DNA from: Burkholderiales bacterium
GTDB lineage: Bacteria > Pseudomonadota > Gammaproteobacteria > Burkholderiales > SG8-41
Assembly: GCA_019635015.1 (NCBI GenBank)
Contig: JAHCAG010000002.1
Span: 1 to 64,000 of the forward strand
Length of the DNA: 64,000 bases
Direction of reading: 5' to 3'
Part shown: positions 25,134 through 40,291 of the stretch, piece by piece
Layout: the number at the start of each line of letters is the position of its first letter
How positions within the stretch are numbered: position 1 is the first letter of the stretch
Position numbers and translations under genes: made by a program
The notes under the pieces: generated by a model
The model's input: only the letters and a program-made list of their open reading frames with translations
The model's database searches: none
What the model was told of the DNA's origin: nothing

Positions 25134-25871
25134 ATGGCGGCGCACAGCGCGGAGCAGCAGGCCCGCATCGACCTCGCCGCGGCGCTGCGCAGCGCATCGC
25201 GGATGGGCCTGGGCGAGGGCATCTGCAATCATTTCAGCGCCGAGCTGCCCGGTCGCCCCGGTTTTTTCCTGATCAATCCGCAGGGCCTGCACTGGTCGGA
25301 GGTGACCCCCGCCGACCTGGTGCTGGTCGATGCGCAGGGCCGCAAGGTGTCCGGGAAATACGAGGTCGAGCCGACAGCCTTCTTCATCCACGGCGCGGCA
25401 CACCGCAGCAAGCCCGACGCGAAATGCGTGCTGCACACCCACATGCCCTACGCCACCAGCCTGACCGTGGTCGAAGGCGGCCGCCTCGAGGCGGCGAGCC
25501 AGGTGGCACTAAAGTTTTACGGCCGCACGGCCTATGACGAGGCCTACAACGGGCTTGCGCTGGATACCGCCGAGGGCGAGCGCATCGTCGCCGGGCTGAA
25601 GAATGCCGACGTGCTGTTCCTTGCCAACCATGGGGTGATCGTCACCGGGCCGTCGATGGATCTCGCCTTTGACGATCTCTATTATCTCGAACGCGCCTGC
25701 ATGCTGCAGGTGCTGGGTGCGGGCACCGGCAAGCCGCTGCGCGTGGTGCCGGAGGAAATCGCGCGCCAGACGGCGTCCCAGATGACGGACGACACCCAGG
25801 CGCGGCTGCATTTCACCGCGCTGAAACGCCTGCTCGATCGCGACGAGCCGGGCTGGGACCGGCTCGACTGA
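25134..25871 (+). CDS. class II aldolase / adducin family protein
   Basis: The 245-residue protein has the class II aldolase fold: EGICNHFSAELPG at the phosphate-binding end, the zinc-ligand segment LHTHMPYATSLTVV (HxH), and FLANHGVIVTGPSMDLAF with the third histidine. The family includes fuculose-phosphate aldolase, ribulose-phosphate epimerase and decarboxylase-like members; which activity applies is unclear. The start at 25134 follows the Bug stop by four bases and matches the conserved N-terminus. It shares an operon with the Bug receptor. Confidence 0.88.
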   Translation: MAAHSAEQQARIDLAAALRSASRMGLGEGICNHFSAELPGRPGFFLINPQGLHWSEVTPADLVLVDAQGRKVSGKYEVEPTAFFIHGAAHRSKPDAKCVLHTHMPYATSLTVVEGGRLEAASQVALKFYGRTAYDEAYNGLALDTAEGERIVAGLKNADVLFLANHGVIVTGPSMDLAFDDLYYLERACMLQVLGAGTGKPLRVVPEEIARQTASQMTDDTQARLHFTALKRLLDRDEPGWDRLD

Positions 25872-25878
25872 CCGCGGG

Positions 25879-26112
25879 TCAGTGGTAGACGACGGGGAAG
25901 TTCAGCAGCACGCTGAAGTTGTCGAGAAACTCGTCGATCTTCTCGGTCGAGGCCTCTTCGCCCGCCGCCTCGTTCATCGCGTTGGCGAATTTCTCCGCGA
26001 CGTCGCCGTTGAAATAGGTGCCGCGCGCGCTGCGCTTGTCCACCAGTTCCAGGCCCTGCTGGCCCGGATATTCGGCGACGTAGTACTGCTCACTGTTGTA
26101 GACGATGCGCAT
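25879..26112 (-). CDS. DUF3567 family protein
   Basis: A 77-residue protein, MRIVYNSEQYYVAEY at the start and DEFLDNFSVLLNFPVVYH at the end. The opening RIVYNS and the closing DEFL...F..L...PVVxH are the marks of DUF3567, a small family restricted, as far as I recall, to Betaproteobacteria. Function is unknown. It stands alone on the minus strand, converging on the aldolase gene, with an AT-rich motif immediately upstream that may be its promoter. Confidence 0.85.
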   Translation of the reverse strand: MRIVYNSEQYYVAEYPGQQGLELVDKRSARGTYFNGDVAEKFANAMNEAAGEEASTEKIDEFLDNFSVLLNFPVVYH

Positions 26113-26127
26113 GGCGGTTTCCTTTCG

Positions 26128-26195
26128 TTATAAGCCTTTGATTTTTATCGGAAATTTTATAAAAATTCCAATAAAAACAACAACTTGTAAACGAT
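26128..26195 (-). promoter_or_regulatory. AT-rich motif upstream of the DUF3567 gene
   Basis: On the minus strand it reads GTTGTTTTTATTGGAATTT, a member of the dispersed AT-rich motif. It lies 16-83 bases before the DUF3567 start and may provide -35/-10 and UP-like elements. Confidence 0.45.
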
Positions 26196-26216
26196 ATGGG
26201 GGAAGCCACCGCCATT

Positions 26217-30121
<3,905 letters not shown>

Positions 30122-30144
30122 TCCCCGCGCCCCGGAAATACGCA

Positions 30145-30178
30145 ACTATTTGTTTTTATTGACTATTTATATAGTCGC
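30145..30178. repeat. AT-rich motif between convergent purB and dedA
   Basis: Contains TATTTGTTTTTATTGA on the plus strand, identical over 16 bases to the minus strand at 52401-52440. It continues into the inverted repeat GACTA-N6-TAGTC (30161-30176). It lies between two converging genes, so a terminator or protein-binding role is possible. Confidence 0.5.
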
Positions 30179-30242
30179 ATTTGCTCGCCTTGAAATCGGC
30201 CCAGTGCCACGGTGATTTGCGGCATCCGCAGCCGGAGGTTCA

Positions 30243-30884
30243 TCAGGCCGGACGGTTGCGGTGGCGCAGGTACTCGAAGACGCCGGGCAGGATCGACAGG
30301 ATGATGATGGTGATGATCACCACTGTCAGGTTGTCCTTGATCAGCGGAATGTTGCCGAAGAAGTAGCCGGCGTAACCCAGCGACACCACCCACAGGATCG
30401 CGCCGCTGACGTTGTAGAGCGCGAAGCGCGGGTAGGGCATGCTCGCCGCGCCTGCGACAAAGGGCGCATAGGTGCGGACGATGGGCACGAAGCGGGCGAT
30501 GATGATGGTCTTGCCTCCGTGGCGTTCATAGAAGGCATGCGCCCGCTCAAGGTGCCTGGGATTGAGCCAACGCGAATTGCGGTCCTTCAGCACCCGCGGT
30601 CCGATGTAGTGGCCGATGCTGTAGTTGACGGCATCGCCGATGATCGCCGCAATGATCAGCAGCACGACCAGCAGGTGGATGTTCATGCCGCCGGCGGCGG
30701 CGATTGCGCCGGCCACGAACAGCAGCGAATCGCCGGGCAGGAAGGGGGTCACCACCAGCCCGGTCTCGCAGAACACGATCAGGAACAGGATCAGGTAGAT
30801 CCAGGCGCCGTAGGCGGCGACCAGCGCCTGCAGGTGGTCGTCGAGGTTGACGACCAGATCGATGAACAGCGCGAGCAGTTCCAA
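30243..30884 (-). CDS. DedA/SNARE-associated family membrane protein
   Basis: A 213-residue polytopic membrane protein with the DedA core FCETGLVVTPFLPGDSLLF, the GDAVNYSIGHYIG segment, and FERHG-type ERHGGKTIIIARFVPIVRT followed by GAASMPYPRFALYNVSG. DedA proteins are membrane phospholipid flippases or support envelope homeostasis. Initiation is at TTG 30884, 13 bases after the secF stop; the N-terminus MELLALFIDLVVNLDDHL then matches the family. It is the last gene of the queA-tgt-yajC-secD-secF series. Confidence 0.93.
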   Translation of the reverse strand: MELLALFIDLVVNLDDHLQALVAAYGAWIYLILFLIVFCETGLVVTPFLPGDSLLFVAGAIAAAGGMNIHLLVVLLIIAAIIGDAVNYSIGHYIGPRVLKDRNSRWLNPRHLERAHAFYERHGGKTIIIARFVPIVRTYAPFVAGAASMPYPRFALYNVSGAILWVVSLGYAGYFFGNIPLIKDNLTVVIITIIILSILPGVFEYLRHRNRPA

Positions 30885-30897
30885 GGCCGCAGCCCGC

Positions 30898-31845
30898 CTA
30901 GACTACGGCGCCGTCCTCGCCGGGCTTCTGTGCAGCCTCGGGCTTGACCAGGTCGTCCCTTGAAATGCCCAGATACATCACCAGCGGACAGGCCACCAGC
31001 ACCGAGGAATAGATGCCGAAGCAGATGCCGATGGTCAGCGCCAGCGCGAAATGGAACAGGGTCTCGCCACCGAAGAAGAGCATGGCGAGCACCATCAGCT
31101 GGGTGGAGAAGTGGGTGATAATGGTGCGCGACATGGTCTGGGTGATCGCCGCATCGAGTACATCCGGAACACGGGCATTGCGGTACTTGCGGCTGCGGAA
31201 ACATTCGCGCACGCGGTCAAAAACCACCACCGACTCGTTGACCGAATAACCGAGGATGGCGAGCACCGCCGCCAGCACCGGCAGCGAAAACTCCCACTGG
31301 AATATCGAGAACACGCCAACGATGATGATCACATCGTGGAGGTTGGCGATGATCGCAGACAGGCCGAACTTCCATTCGAAGCGCAGTGCCAGGTAGGCCA
31401 CGATGCCGAGACAGACAAACAGCAACGCCAGCGCCCCGCTCTCGAAAAGCTCCTTGCCCACCTGGGGACCGACAAATTCGACGCGGCGTATCTCCACCGA
31501 GGCCTCTTCCTTGCGCAGCTCCTCCAGCACCTGCTCCGACAGCCGGGCGCTGGTCACGCCCTCTTTCACCGGCAGGCGGATCAGCACGTCACGGGCGGTG
31601 CCGAAGTTCTGCACCGCCGCCTCGGTGAAACCCAGCCTGGCCATCGACGCGCGTATCCGGTCAAGCTGCGGCGGCTGCGCGTAGGACACCTCCATCACCG
31701 TGCCGCCGGTGAAGTCGACGCCAAAATTGAGCCCCTTGGTCGCCAGTGAGCCGACGGCAATGAGGAAGGTAATCAGGGATATCACGTTGAACATGCGCGC
31801 ATAGCGCATGAACGGGATGTCCTTCTTGATGCGGAAGATTTCCAT
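30898..31845 (-). CDS. secF: protein translocase subunit SecF
   Basis: The 315-residue membrane protein has the SecF features: a first transmembrane helix after EIFRIKKDIPFMRYARM, the GVDFTGGTVMEV motif, a short periplasmic domain, and five C-terminal helices with LGYSVNESVVVFDRVREC. With SecD and YajC it uses the proton gradient to pull exported proteins through SecYEG. It follows secD by 15 bases in one operon. Confidence 0.97.
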   Translation of the reverse strand: MEIFRIKKDIPFMRYARMFNVISLITFLIAVGSLATKGLNFGVDFTGGTVMEVSYAQPPQLDRIRASMARLGFTEAAVQNFGTARDVLIRLPVKEGVTSARLSEQVLEELRKEEASVEIRRVEFVGPQVGKELFESGALALLFVCLGIVAYLALRFEWKFGLSAIIANLHDVIIIVGVFSIFQWEFSLPVLAAVLAILGYSVNESVVVFDRVRECFRSRKYRNARVPDVLDAAITQTMSRTIITHFSTQLMVLAMLFFGGETLFHFALALTIGICFGIYSSVLVACPLVMYLGISRDDLVKPEAAQKPGEDGAVV

Positions 31846-31860
31846 GACTTTGCCGTCCCG

Positions 31861-33693
31861 TCAGCCGATGCTGATGCGGTCGAGCTTGCGCCGGCCGCCG
31901 TAATAGAGGTTAACCATAGAGCGCGACACCATCACCGCGCTGAAAATCGATGTCAGGATGCCGAGGCACAGCACCACTGCGAAGCCCTTCACCGGGCCCG
32001 AGCCGAAGGCGAACAGCGCGAAACCGGCGATCAGCGTGGTGATATTGGAGTCGAGAATCGTGCCCCAGGCGCGGTCGTAGCCGGAATAGATCGCGGCATG
32101 CGGCGTGTTGCCGTTGCGCAGCTCCTCGCGGATGCGCTCGTTGATCAGCACGTTGGCATCGATGGCCATGCCGATGGTCAGCGCGATGCCGGCCATGCCG
32201 GGCAGGGTCAGCGTCGCCTGCAGCATCGACAGCAGGGCGATCAGGAACAGCACGTTGGCCGCCAGAGCCAGCACTGAAAACACGCCGACCGTCGTGTAAT
32301 AAATGATCATGAACACCGCAATCGCCGCGAAGCCGTAGAGCGCCGAATTGAATCCGATCTGGATGTTCTCGGCACCCAGCGACGGGCCGACCGTGCGCTC
32401 CTCGACGATTTCCATCGGCGCCGCCAGCGCGCCGGCACGCAGCAGCAGCGACACGTCCCGCGCCTCCTGCGTCGTCATGCGGCCGCTGATCTGCACCCGG
32501 CCGCCGCCGATCTCGCTGCGGATCACGGGGGCCGTGACCACCTCGCCCTTGCCGCGCTCGAACAGCAGGATCGCCATGCGCTTGCCGACGTTTTCGCGGG
32601 TCACCTGCTGGAAAATCCTCGCGCCGGCGCCGTCGAGGTTGATGTGCACTGCAGGCTCGCCCGTGGTTCCGTCAAAGCCGGGCTGCGCGTCATTGATGCG
32701 CTCACCGGTCAGCACCACCAGCTTCTTCACCAGCACCGCTTCGCCGTTGCGATCGTAGTAGAGGTCGGTGCCGAATGGCACCTGCCCCGCCTTCGCCTGC
32801 TGGATGGCCGCAAGGTCGAGCATCTTCTCGTCGTCGACCATGCGCACTTCCAGCGTCGCGGTGCGGCCGAGGATGTCCTTGGCCTTGGCGGTGTCCTGCA
32901 CGCCCGGCAACTGCACGACGACCCGGTCGGCACCCTGTTGCTGGATGATCGGCTCGGCAACGCCCAGTTCGTTGACGCGGTTGCGCAGCGTGTTGATGTT
33001 CTGCTGCAGCGCCGATTCCTGGATGCGGCGCTGCTCCTCGATCTTCAGCACGCCGCTGATGCGGTACTCGCCGGCGTCATCGCCGGTTTTCAGATCCAGC
33101 GCCGGCATGTCCTTGGCAATGCGCGCCAGCGCGCGGTCGCGCAGGGCGGCATCGCGGAAACGCACCGTCAGTGACTGGCCGTCACGCGAAATGCCCGAAT
33201 ACTGGATGCGCTGCTCGCGCAGCAGCGTGCGGATGTCATTGGTATAGGCATCCAGCTGCTTGATCAAGGCCGACTTCATGTCGACCTGCATCAGGAAATG
33301 CACGCCGCCGCGCAGGTCGAGGCCCAGGTACATCGGCAGCGCACCGATCGAAGTCAGCCACTGCGGGCTGCGCGACAGCAGGTTGAGCGCCACCACGTAG
33401 TCGTCACCCAGCGCGGCCTGCACGGCATCCTTGGCCTTGAGCTGGTCATCGGTCGTGGTGAGACGCACCTTGACGGTCCCCGCATCGAGGGCGATGCCTT
33501 CCGCCGCCAGTTCCGCCTTTTTCAGAGCCGCTTCGACGCGATCCATCAGCGCCGCATCGGCCTTCAGGTTGCTGCGCAGCGGGGATACCTGCACTGCCGG
33601 CACCTCGCCATAGAAGTTGGGCAGGGTGTAGATCAGCCCGATGACCAGTGCGGCAAGGATCAGCAGGTATTTCCAGAGGGGATAACGGTTCAT
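31861..33693 (-). CDS. secD: protein translocase subunit SecD
   Basis: The 610-residue protein has an N-terminal helix (PLWKYLLILAALVIGLIYTLP), the P1 periplasmic region with GLDLRGGVHFLMQVD, VRNRVNELGVAEPIIQQQG-like sequence, and six C-terminal helices with MAIDANVLINERIREEL, where the conserved aspartate takes part in proton use. Together with SecF it completes protein export at the periplasmic side of the inner membrane. It lies between yajC and secF. Confidence 0.97.
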   Translation of the reverse strand: MNRYPLWKYLLILAALVIGLIYTLPNFYGEVPAVQVSPLRSNLKADAALMDRVEAALKKAELAAEGIALDAGTVKVRLTTTDDQLKAKDAVQAALGDDYVVALNLLSRSPQWLTSIGALPMYLGLDLRGGVHFLMQVDMKSALIKQLDAYTNDIRTLLREQRIQYSGISRDGQSLTVRFRDAALRDRALARIAKDMPALDLKTGDDAGEYRISGVLKIEEQRRIQESALQQNINTLRNRVNELGVAEPIIQQQGADRVVVQLPGVQDTAKAKDILGRTATLEVRMVDDEKMLDLAAIQQAKAGQVPFGTDLYYDRNGEAVLVKKLVVLTGERINDAQPGFDGTTGEPAVHINLDGAGARIFQQVTRENVGKRMAILLFERGKGEVVTAPVIRSEIGGGRVQISGRMTTQEARDVSLLLRAGALAAPMEIVEERTVGPSLGAENIQIGFNSALYGFAAIAVFMIIYYTTVGVFSVLALAANVLFLIALLSMLQATLTLPGMAGIALTIGMAIDANVLINERIREELRNGNTPHAAIYSGYDRAWGTILDSNITTLIAGFALFAFGSGPVKGFAVVLCLGILTSIFSAVMVSRSMVNLYYGGRRKLDRISIG

Positions 33694-33808
33694 TGGCGGA
33701 GCCGTGCGGACATGGGTGCGGGAAAGGTGGAGACGGTGGCGACCGGCAGGGGCAAAAGGGCGGTAACGCCGCCCTTCCGCACCGTCAGGACTTCACCGAC
33801 TCAGGGAT

Positions 33809-34135
33809 TCATTGGATGGTCTTGATCGTGCCCTTGGGCAGCACGGTCTGCACGGCATGGCGCTGCATCTGCATCTCGACGCCTTCGGCAACACCTACGG
33901 TGATGTACTGGTCATCGACTTTGGTGATGCGGCCGAGGATGCCCCCGGCAGTAACCACCTCGTCACCCTTCTGCAGGGCATCGACCATGGACTTGTGCTC
34001 CTTGGCGCGTTTCATCTGCGGCCGGATCATCAGGAAATAAAGCACGGCAAACATCGCGACGATGAGCAGCATGCTTTCGATGCCGCCGCCCTGGGCGGCA
34101 GCCGGGGCCTGTGCCCAAGCGGGACTGATCAACAC
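33809..34135 (-). CDS. yajC: preprotein translocase subunit YajC
   Basis: A 108-residue protein with one transmembrane helix (IESMLLIVAMFAVLYFLMI), the following RPQMKRAKEH and the cytoplasmic LQKGDEVVTAGGILGRITKV, typical of YajC. It associates with SecDF. Initiation is at GTG 34135, preceded by AGGGAGG. It is followed by secD after about 115 bases. Confidence 0.96.
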   Translation of the reverse strand: MLISPAWAQAPAAAQGGGIESMLLIVAMFAVLYFLMIRPQMKRAKEHKSMVDALQKGDEVVTAGGILGRITKVDDQYITVGVAEGVEMQMQRHAVQTVLPKGTIKTIQ

Positions 34136-34220
34136 GGTAAACCTCCCTTGTGGAAATGGGGCGCCTCAAACCGGCAGCTTCCGGACTCCGGGCGCTTCGT
34201 CAAAGTGTTGTATTTTAACA

Positions 34221-36370
<2,150 letters not shown>

Positions 36371-36390
36371 CGGGCGGATTATACGGATGG

Positions 36391-36420
36391 TTGCCGTATT
36401 CCCGCCGTTTCGCCGATAAT
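36391..36420 (+). promoter_or_regulatory. promoter of the tRNA-Leu gene
   Basis: TTGCCG (36391-36396) and GATAAT (36415-36420) are separated by 18 bases and lie 13 bases upstream of the tRNA, as expected for a sigma-70 promoter. Confidence 0.5.
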
Positions 36421-36432
36421 CATCGGCCCCGT

Positions 36433-36517
36433 GCCTCGGTGGTGGAATTGGTAGACGCGCCGGACTCAAAATCCGGTGCCGCAAGGCGTGTCGGTTCGAG
36501 TCCGACCCGAGGCACCA
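36433..36517 (+). tRNA. tRNA-Leu, anticodon CAA
   Basis: An 85-nt cloverleaf with acceptor stem GCCTCGG/CCGAGGC, discriminator A and encoded CCA. The anticodon loop is CTCAAAA within the stem CCGGA/TCCGG, so the anticodon is CAA and it reads UUG. The long variable arm (GCCGCAAGGC) is that of a class II tRNA, and the T loop is TTCGAGT. It lies between queA (divergent) and the enoyl-CoA hydratase gene. Confidence 0.97.
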
Positions 36518-36588
36518 CTCTGACAACACTGCCGGCCCTGCATGCCACCGCCTGGCGGCGCCTGCAGGGCAACCCCGTAAAAACAGAA

Positions 36589-37377
36589 ATGATCATGAGC
36601 GAACCTGAAATCGGCGTCAGCATCGAAGGCCATGTCGCAACGGTGGAACTGCGCCGTCCGCCCAACAACTTTCTCGACGCCGGGCTGATCGGCGAACTGG
36701 CCTCCGCGCTGGAAGCACTGGATCACGACGCGAACGTGCGCGCAGTGGTGCTCGCCGCCGCCGGCAAGCATTTCTGCGCCGGCGCCAATCTCAAAAAACG
36801 CGTCGACGACGAGGCTGCGGGCAGGAAGCAGACGGCGCAGCCGCGCCACCTCTACCATGAAGCCCAGCGCCTGGTGCAGACCCGCAAGCCGATTGTCGCG
36901 GCGATACACGGCAGCGCCATCGGCGCCGGTCTCGGACTTGCACTGGTCGCCGATTTCCGCGTCACCTGCAAGGAGGCACGTCTGGCGGCAAACTTTGCCG
37001 CGATGGGTTATCACCCGGGCTTCGGCATGACCGTAACACTGCCCCGTCTTGTGGGGCATCAGACCGCGAAATGGCTGTTCCTCACCGGCAAACGCATTCC
37101 CGGCGAAGAAGCCTTTGAACTGGGGCTTGCCGACCGGCTGGTCGCACAGGATCAGGTACGGCAGGCGGCGCAGGAAATGGCTGCCGAACTGGCGAAATCA
37201 GGTCCGCTGGCGGTTCAGGCCACGCGCGAAACACTCAATGGCGACCTCTACACGGCGTTCCGTGCCGCGACCGAACGCGAAGCCTTCATCCAGATGATGC
37301 TGCGTGAAACCAACGACTTCAAGGAAGGCGTCAAGGCGGGTTTCGACCGCCGGGATCCGGTTTTCACCGGAACCTGA
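36589..37377 (+). CDS. enoyl-CoA hydratase/isomerase family protein
   Basis: About 262 residues with the crotonase fold. [15 protein letters not shown] provides the first oxyanion-hole segment, and [18 protein letters not shown] the second. The glutamate positions that catalyse hydration in true enoyl-CoA hydratases are not obvious here ([21 protein letters not shown]), so substrate and reaction are open. The start is either 36589 or the ATG at 36595; no strong ribosome site decides. It follows the tRNA and converges on panC. Confidence 0.9.
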   Translation: MIMSEPEIGVSIEGHVATVELRRPPNNFLDAGLIGELASALEALDHDANVRAVVLAAAGKHFCAGANLKKRVDDEAAGRKQTAQPRHLYHEAQRLVQTRKPIVAAIHGSAIGAGLGLALVADFRVTCKEARLAANFAAMGYHPGFGMTVTLPRLVGHQTAKWLFLTGKRIPGEEAFELGLADRLVAQDQVRQAAQEMAAELAKSGPLAVQATRETLNGDLYTAFRAATEREAFIQMMLRETNDFKEGVKAGFDRRDPVFTGT

Positions 37378-37381
37378 AGGC

Positions 37382-38215
37382 TCAGGGCGCGGTGACTTCG
37401 ACGTTGTCGATCAGCCGTGTCCTACCGAGCCGGGCGGCGGCAAGAATCACCAACTCACGCTCGCCATTTGACGGCGGCTGAAGGTCGGCACGACGGCGCA
37501 CGGCAACGTAATCGGGCTTCCAGCCGTGCTTCGCCAGTTCAGCCATCGCGCCGAGCTCGATGCGCTGGTAGTCGCGCGCACCGAGCGCGATTTCACCCCT
37601 GGAGTTTCTCAGCACACGGTATAGACGCGGCGCCTCCTGCCGTTCAACAGGCGTCAGGTAGGCATTGCGCGAGGACAGTGCCAGTCCGTCCTCGGCACGC
37701 ACCGTTTCCGCGAGAATGATCTCGATCGGCAGCGCGAACTGGCGCACCATGTTGGTCAGCACCAGGCACTGCTGGTAATCCTTCTTGCCGAAAATCGCCG
37801 CATGCGGCGACACCATGTTGAAGAGCTTCAGCACCACGGTGGCGACGCCGCGGAAATGCCCGGGACGCGCGCCGCCGTCGAGGATGTGCTGCAGGTCGGA
37901 AGGTTCGACCACGTAGGTCTGCGGCTCCGGATAGATTTCCTTCTCGTCGGGCGCGAACACGACATCGACGCCGGCCTTGCGCAGGCGTTCGCAGTCGGCC
38001 TCGAAGGTGCGCGGGTAACGGTCGAAATCCTCGCGCGGGCCGAACTGCAGCCGGTTGACGAAAATGCTGACCACGGTGCAGGCCGCGCGCGGCTTGGCGA
38101 TGCGCATCAGCTCGATGTGTCCCTCGTGGAGATTGCCCATGGTGGGCACGAACACGTTGTCCGGCTCGCGGCGCAGGCGTTCCCGCAGTTCGGGAACAGA
38201 ATGTATGACGTCCAT
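37382..38215 (-). CDS. panC: pantothenate synthetase
   Basis: The 277-residue enzyme joins pantoate and beta-alanine with ATP. It shows [15 protein letters not shown] (the MGxLHxGH nucleotide motif), [32 protein letters not shown] (KMSKS-equivalent region with lysine) and [10 protein letters not shown]. In the usual motif the residue before the second G is ALH; NLH here is a mild variant. It is the last gene of the leftward pcnB-folK-dgk-panB-panC operon, separated from panB by a repeat-containing gap. Confidence 0.96.
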   Translation of the reverse strand: MDVIHSVPELRERLRREPDNVFVPTMGNLHEGHIELMRIAKPRAACTVVSIFVNRLQFGPREDFDRYPRTFEADCERLRKAGVDVVFAPDEKEIYPEPQTYVVEPSDLQHILDGGARPGHFRGVATVVLKLFNMVSPHAAIFGKKDYQQCLVLTNMVRQFALPIEIILAETVRAEDGLALSSRNAYLTPVERQEAPRLYRVLRNSRGEIALGARDYQRIELGAMAELAKHGWKPDYVAVRRRADLQPPSNGERELVILAAARLGRTRLIDNVEVTAP

Positions 38216-38221
38216 GACGGC

Positions 38222-38332
38222 AGTGATGAGCTAGGAGTGATGAGTGATGAGCAAAAGCCGGAGAATCATACTAGAGAACGCAAGTGATGACGTTTTTCAT
38301 TCATCACTCATCGCTCATCATTCATCACCGCC
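38222..38332. repeat. heptamer-phased inverted repeat, locus C
   Basis: Left arm 38222-38256 (AGTGATG, AGCTAGG, AGTGATG, AGTGATG) and right arm 38283-38332 (TCATTCA, TCACTCA, TCGCTCA, TCATTCA, TCACCGC) step by seven bases and are inverse to each other. They fill the panB-panC gap and could fold into a long hairpin in the operon transcript. Confidence 0.65.
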
Positions 38333-38333
38333 C

Positions 38334-39128
38334 TCAGAACGAGTGTTCGCGGCCCGGGAATTTCCCGGAGCGCACTTCCTCGACGTAGAGCGAAACGGCA
38401 TCCTGGATCGAGCCGGCCGCCGCCTTCATGTAATTCTTGACGAACCTGGCCTTTTTCCCGGGGTAGACGTCGAGCATGTCGTGCAGCACCAGCACCTGGC
38501 CGTGGCAGTCGGCGCCGGCGCCGATGCCGATCGTCGGCACGCCGGCAGCGGCGGTGATCTGGCTGGCGAGCGCCGCCGGAATCGCCTCGAGCACGATCAT
38601 GCCCGCGCCCGCCTGCTCAAGGATGCGCGCGTCGTCGAGCAGGCGCTGCGCGTCGTCCTCGGTCTTTCCCTGCACGCGGTAACCGCCCAGCTGGTGCACC
38701 GACTGCGGCGTCAGCCCGAGATGCCCGCAGACCGGGATGCCGCGATCGGTGAGGAAGGAAATGGTTTCGAGCATCGGCCGGCCACCCTCGATTTTCACCA
38801 TCTGCGCGCCGGCCGCCATGATCTCGGCGGCATTGCGGAAGGCGTCCTGCGGGCTGACCTGGAAAGTGCCGAAGGGCATGTCGCCGACGATGAAGGTGCG
38901 TTTCGCGCCGCGCGCCACGCAGGCGGTGTGGTAGACCATGTCGCGCAGCGACACCGGCAGCGTCGATTCGTGGCCCTGCAGCACGTTGCCCAGCGAATCG
39001 CCGATCAGCAGCGTGTCGAGCCCGGCTGAATCGAGCAGGGACGCGAAACTCGCGTCATAACAGGTCAGCATGGTGATCTTTTCGCCGTCCCGCATCATCT
39101 TTTGCAGATTGCTGAGTGTGATACGCAT
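38334..39128 (-). CDS. panB: 3-methyl-2-oxobutanoate hydroxymethyltransferase
   Basis: The 264-residue enzyme makes ketopantoate from 2-oxoisovalerate and methylenetetrahydrofolate. It has [31 protein letters not shown] with magnesium-binding aspartate, [34 protein letters not shown] and IPTIGIGAG-type [21 protein letters not shown]. The ATG at 39128 is the conserved start. It follows the deoxynucleoside kinase gene after 13 bases and leads to panC. Confidence 0.97.
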   Translation of the reverse strand: MRITLSNLQKMMRDGEKITMLTCYDASFASLLDSAGLDTLLIGDSLGNVLQGHESTLPVSLRDMVYHTACVARGAKRTFIVGDMPFGTFQVSPQDAFRNAAEIMAAGAQMVKIEGGRPMLETISFLTDRGIPVCGHLGLTPQSVHQLGGYRVQGKTEDDAQRLLDDARILEQAGAGMIVLEAIPAALASQITAAAGVPTIGIGAGADCHGQVLVLHDMLDVYPGKKARFVKNYMKAAAGSIQDAVSLYVEEVRSGKFPGREHSF

Positions 39129-39141
39129 GGGATTCTCCGGG

Positions 39142-39786
39142 CTAGCCGCCCAGGCTGAAGAATTCGCGCGGGCCGCGCATGGCATTGATCCGCTGCAACA
39201 ATAAATCAAAATCCGCCGCCGAATCAACGAAGTTCAGATTTTCGGAATTGACGATCAGCAGCGGCGCCGCGGTGTAGTGGTGGAAAAAGCGCGCGTAGGC
39301 GTCGGCGAGTCGAAGCAGGTATTCGTCCGGGATGCTTTTTTCATACGCCGTTGCGCGCCGCCGCACCCGCTCCACCAGGGTTTCCGCGCCGGCCTGGAGG
39401 TATATAACCAGATCGGGCTGCGGCGCCTGCGGTTTCAGGTGGTCGTAGATCTGGCGGTAGAGCGCGAGTTCGTCATCGTTGAGGTTCAGGCGCGCGAACA
39501 GCGGATCCTTCTCCAGCATGAAATCGGCGACGGTGACGCCAGAGAACAGGTCGGACTGCACGAGATCGCGCACCTGGTTCATGCGCTGGAACAGGAAAAA
39601 CAGCTGCACCGGGAGCGCATGGCGCGCGGGATCCTGGTAGAAGCCGGGCAGGAAGGGATTGGCGTCGGGATCCTCGAACAGCGTTGCCGCACCCAGGTGT
39701 GCGGCGAGGCGCCGCGCCAGCGTGGTCTTGCCCGAGCCGATCGGCCCTTCGACCACGATATAGCGGTATTTTGCGTTCAGCGTCAT
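39142..39786 (-). CDS. deoxynucleoside kinase (deoxyguanosine/deoxyadenosine kinase-like)
   Basis: A 214-residue P-loop kinase. It has the Walker A motif [17 protein letters not shown] (about 13-29), [12 protein letters not shown], the DE/DRS-like region, and the arginine-rich lid [23 protein letters not shown]. Such kinases phosphorylate deoxynucleosides for salvage. Its ATG overlaps the folK stop as ATGA. The folK-dgk-panB-panC order is usual in Betaproteobacteria. Confidence 0.92.
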   Translation of the reverse strand: MTLNAKYRYIVVEGPIGSGKTTLARRLAAHLGAATLFEDPDANPFLPGFYQDPARHALPVQLFFLFQRMNQVRDLVQSDLFSGVTVADFMLEKDPLFARLNLNDDELALYRQIYDHLKPQAPQPDLVIYLQAGAETLVERVRRRATAYEKSIPDEYLLRLADAYARFFHHYTAAPLLIVNSENLNFVDSAADFDLLLQRINAMRGPREFFSLGG

Positions 39787-40286
39787 GCCGGGATCCGCCG
39801 CAGCTGCGCAACGCTGCCGGCATCCAGACGCGCGGCCAGTTCGCGCACAGTGCCATGCCCCGGCACCCCGGCATCGGGCGCGATCTCCGCCAGCGGCAGC
39901 ATCACGAAAGCGCGCTCGAGCATGCGGGCATGCGGGATCGTCAATCCCGGTTCATGCAGCACCAGGTCGCCGTAGAGCACGATGTCGAGATCCAGTGTGC
40001 GCGGCGCGTTGGGAAAATCGCGCACCCGGCCGTGGGCGCGTTCGATGGCGAGCAGCGCATCGAGCAGGGCCTGCGGTTGCAGCACGGTCTCGATCATCGC
40101 CACGGCATTGATGAAATCCGGCTGGTCGGCATAACCGACGGGTGCGCTGCGGTAGAGGGAGGATCGGGCGATGAGCCGGGTTCCGGGCAGCGCGTCCAGC
40201 GCGGCAAAACCGGCTTCGATCTGGCGCAGCGGCTCGCCGATGTTGGCCCCGAGCGCAACGCAGGCGGTGCGGGTCTGCGCCGACAC
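39783..40286 (-). CDS. folK: 2-amino-4-hydroxy-6-hydroxymethyldihydropteridine pyrophosphokinase
   Basis: The 167-residue protein shows CVALGANIGEPLRQIEAGF, SSLYRSAPVGYADQPDFINAV and RTLDLDIVLYGD, the HPPK motifs with magnesium-binding DxD. It transfers pyrophosphate from ATP to the pterin in folate synthesis. Initiation is likely at GTG 40286, five bases after the pcnB stop; longer frames run inside pcnB and are not conserved. It is coupled to the deoxynucleoside kinase gene by ATGA. Confidence 0.95.
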   Translation of the reverse strand: MSAQTRTACVALGANIGEPLRQIEAGFAALDALPGTRLIARSSLYRSAPVGYADQPDFINAVAMIETVLQPQALLDALLAIERAHGRVRDFPNAPRTLDLDIVLYGDLVLHEPGLTIPHARMLERAFVMLPLAEIAPDAGVPGHGTVRELAARLDAGSVAQLRRIPA

Positions 40287-40291
40287 CCGTT

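Noticed and set aside
36391-36588. N-terminal extension of the enoyl-CoA hydratase through the tRNA gene
   Set aside because: The sequence is a complete tRNA-Leu gene with its promoter, not protein-coding.
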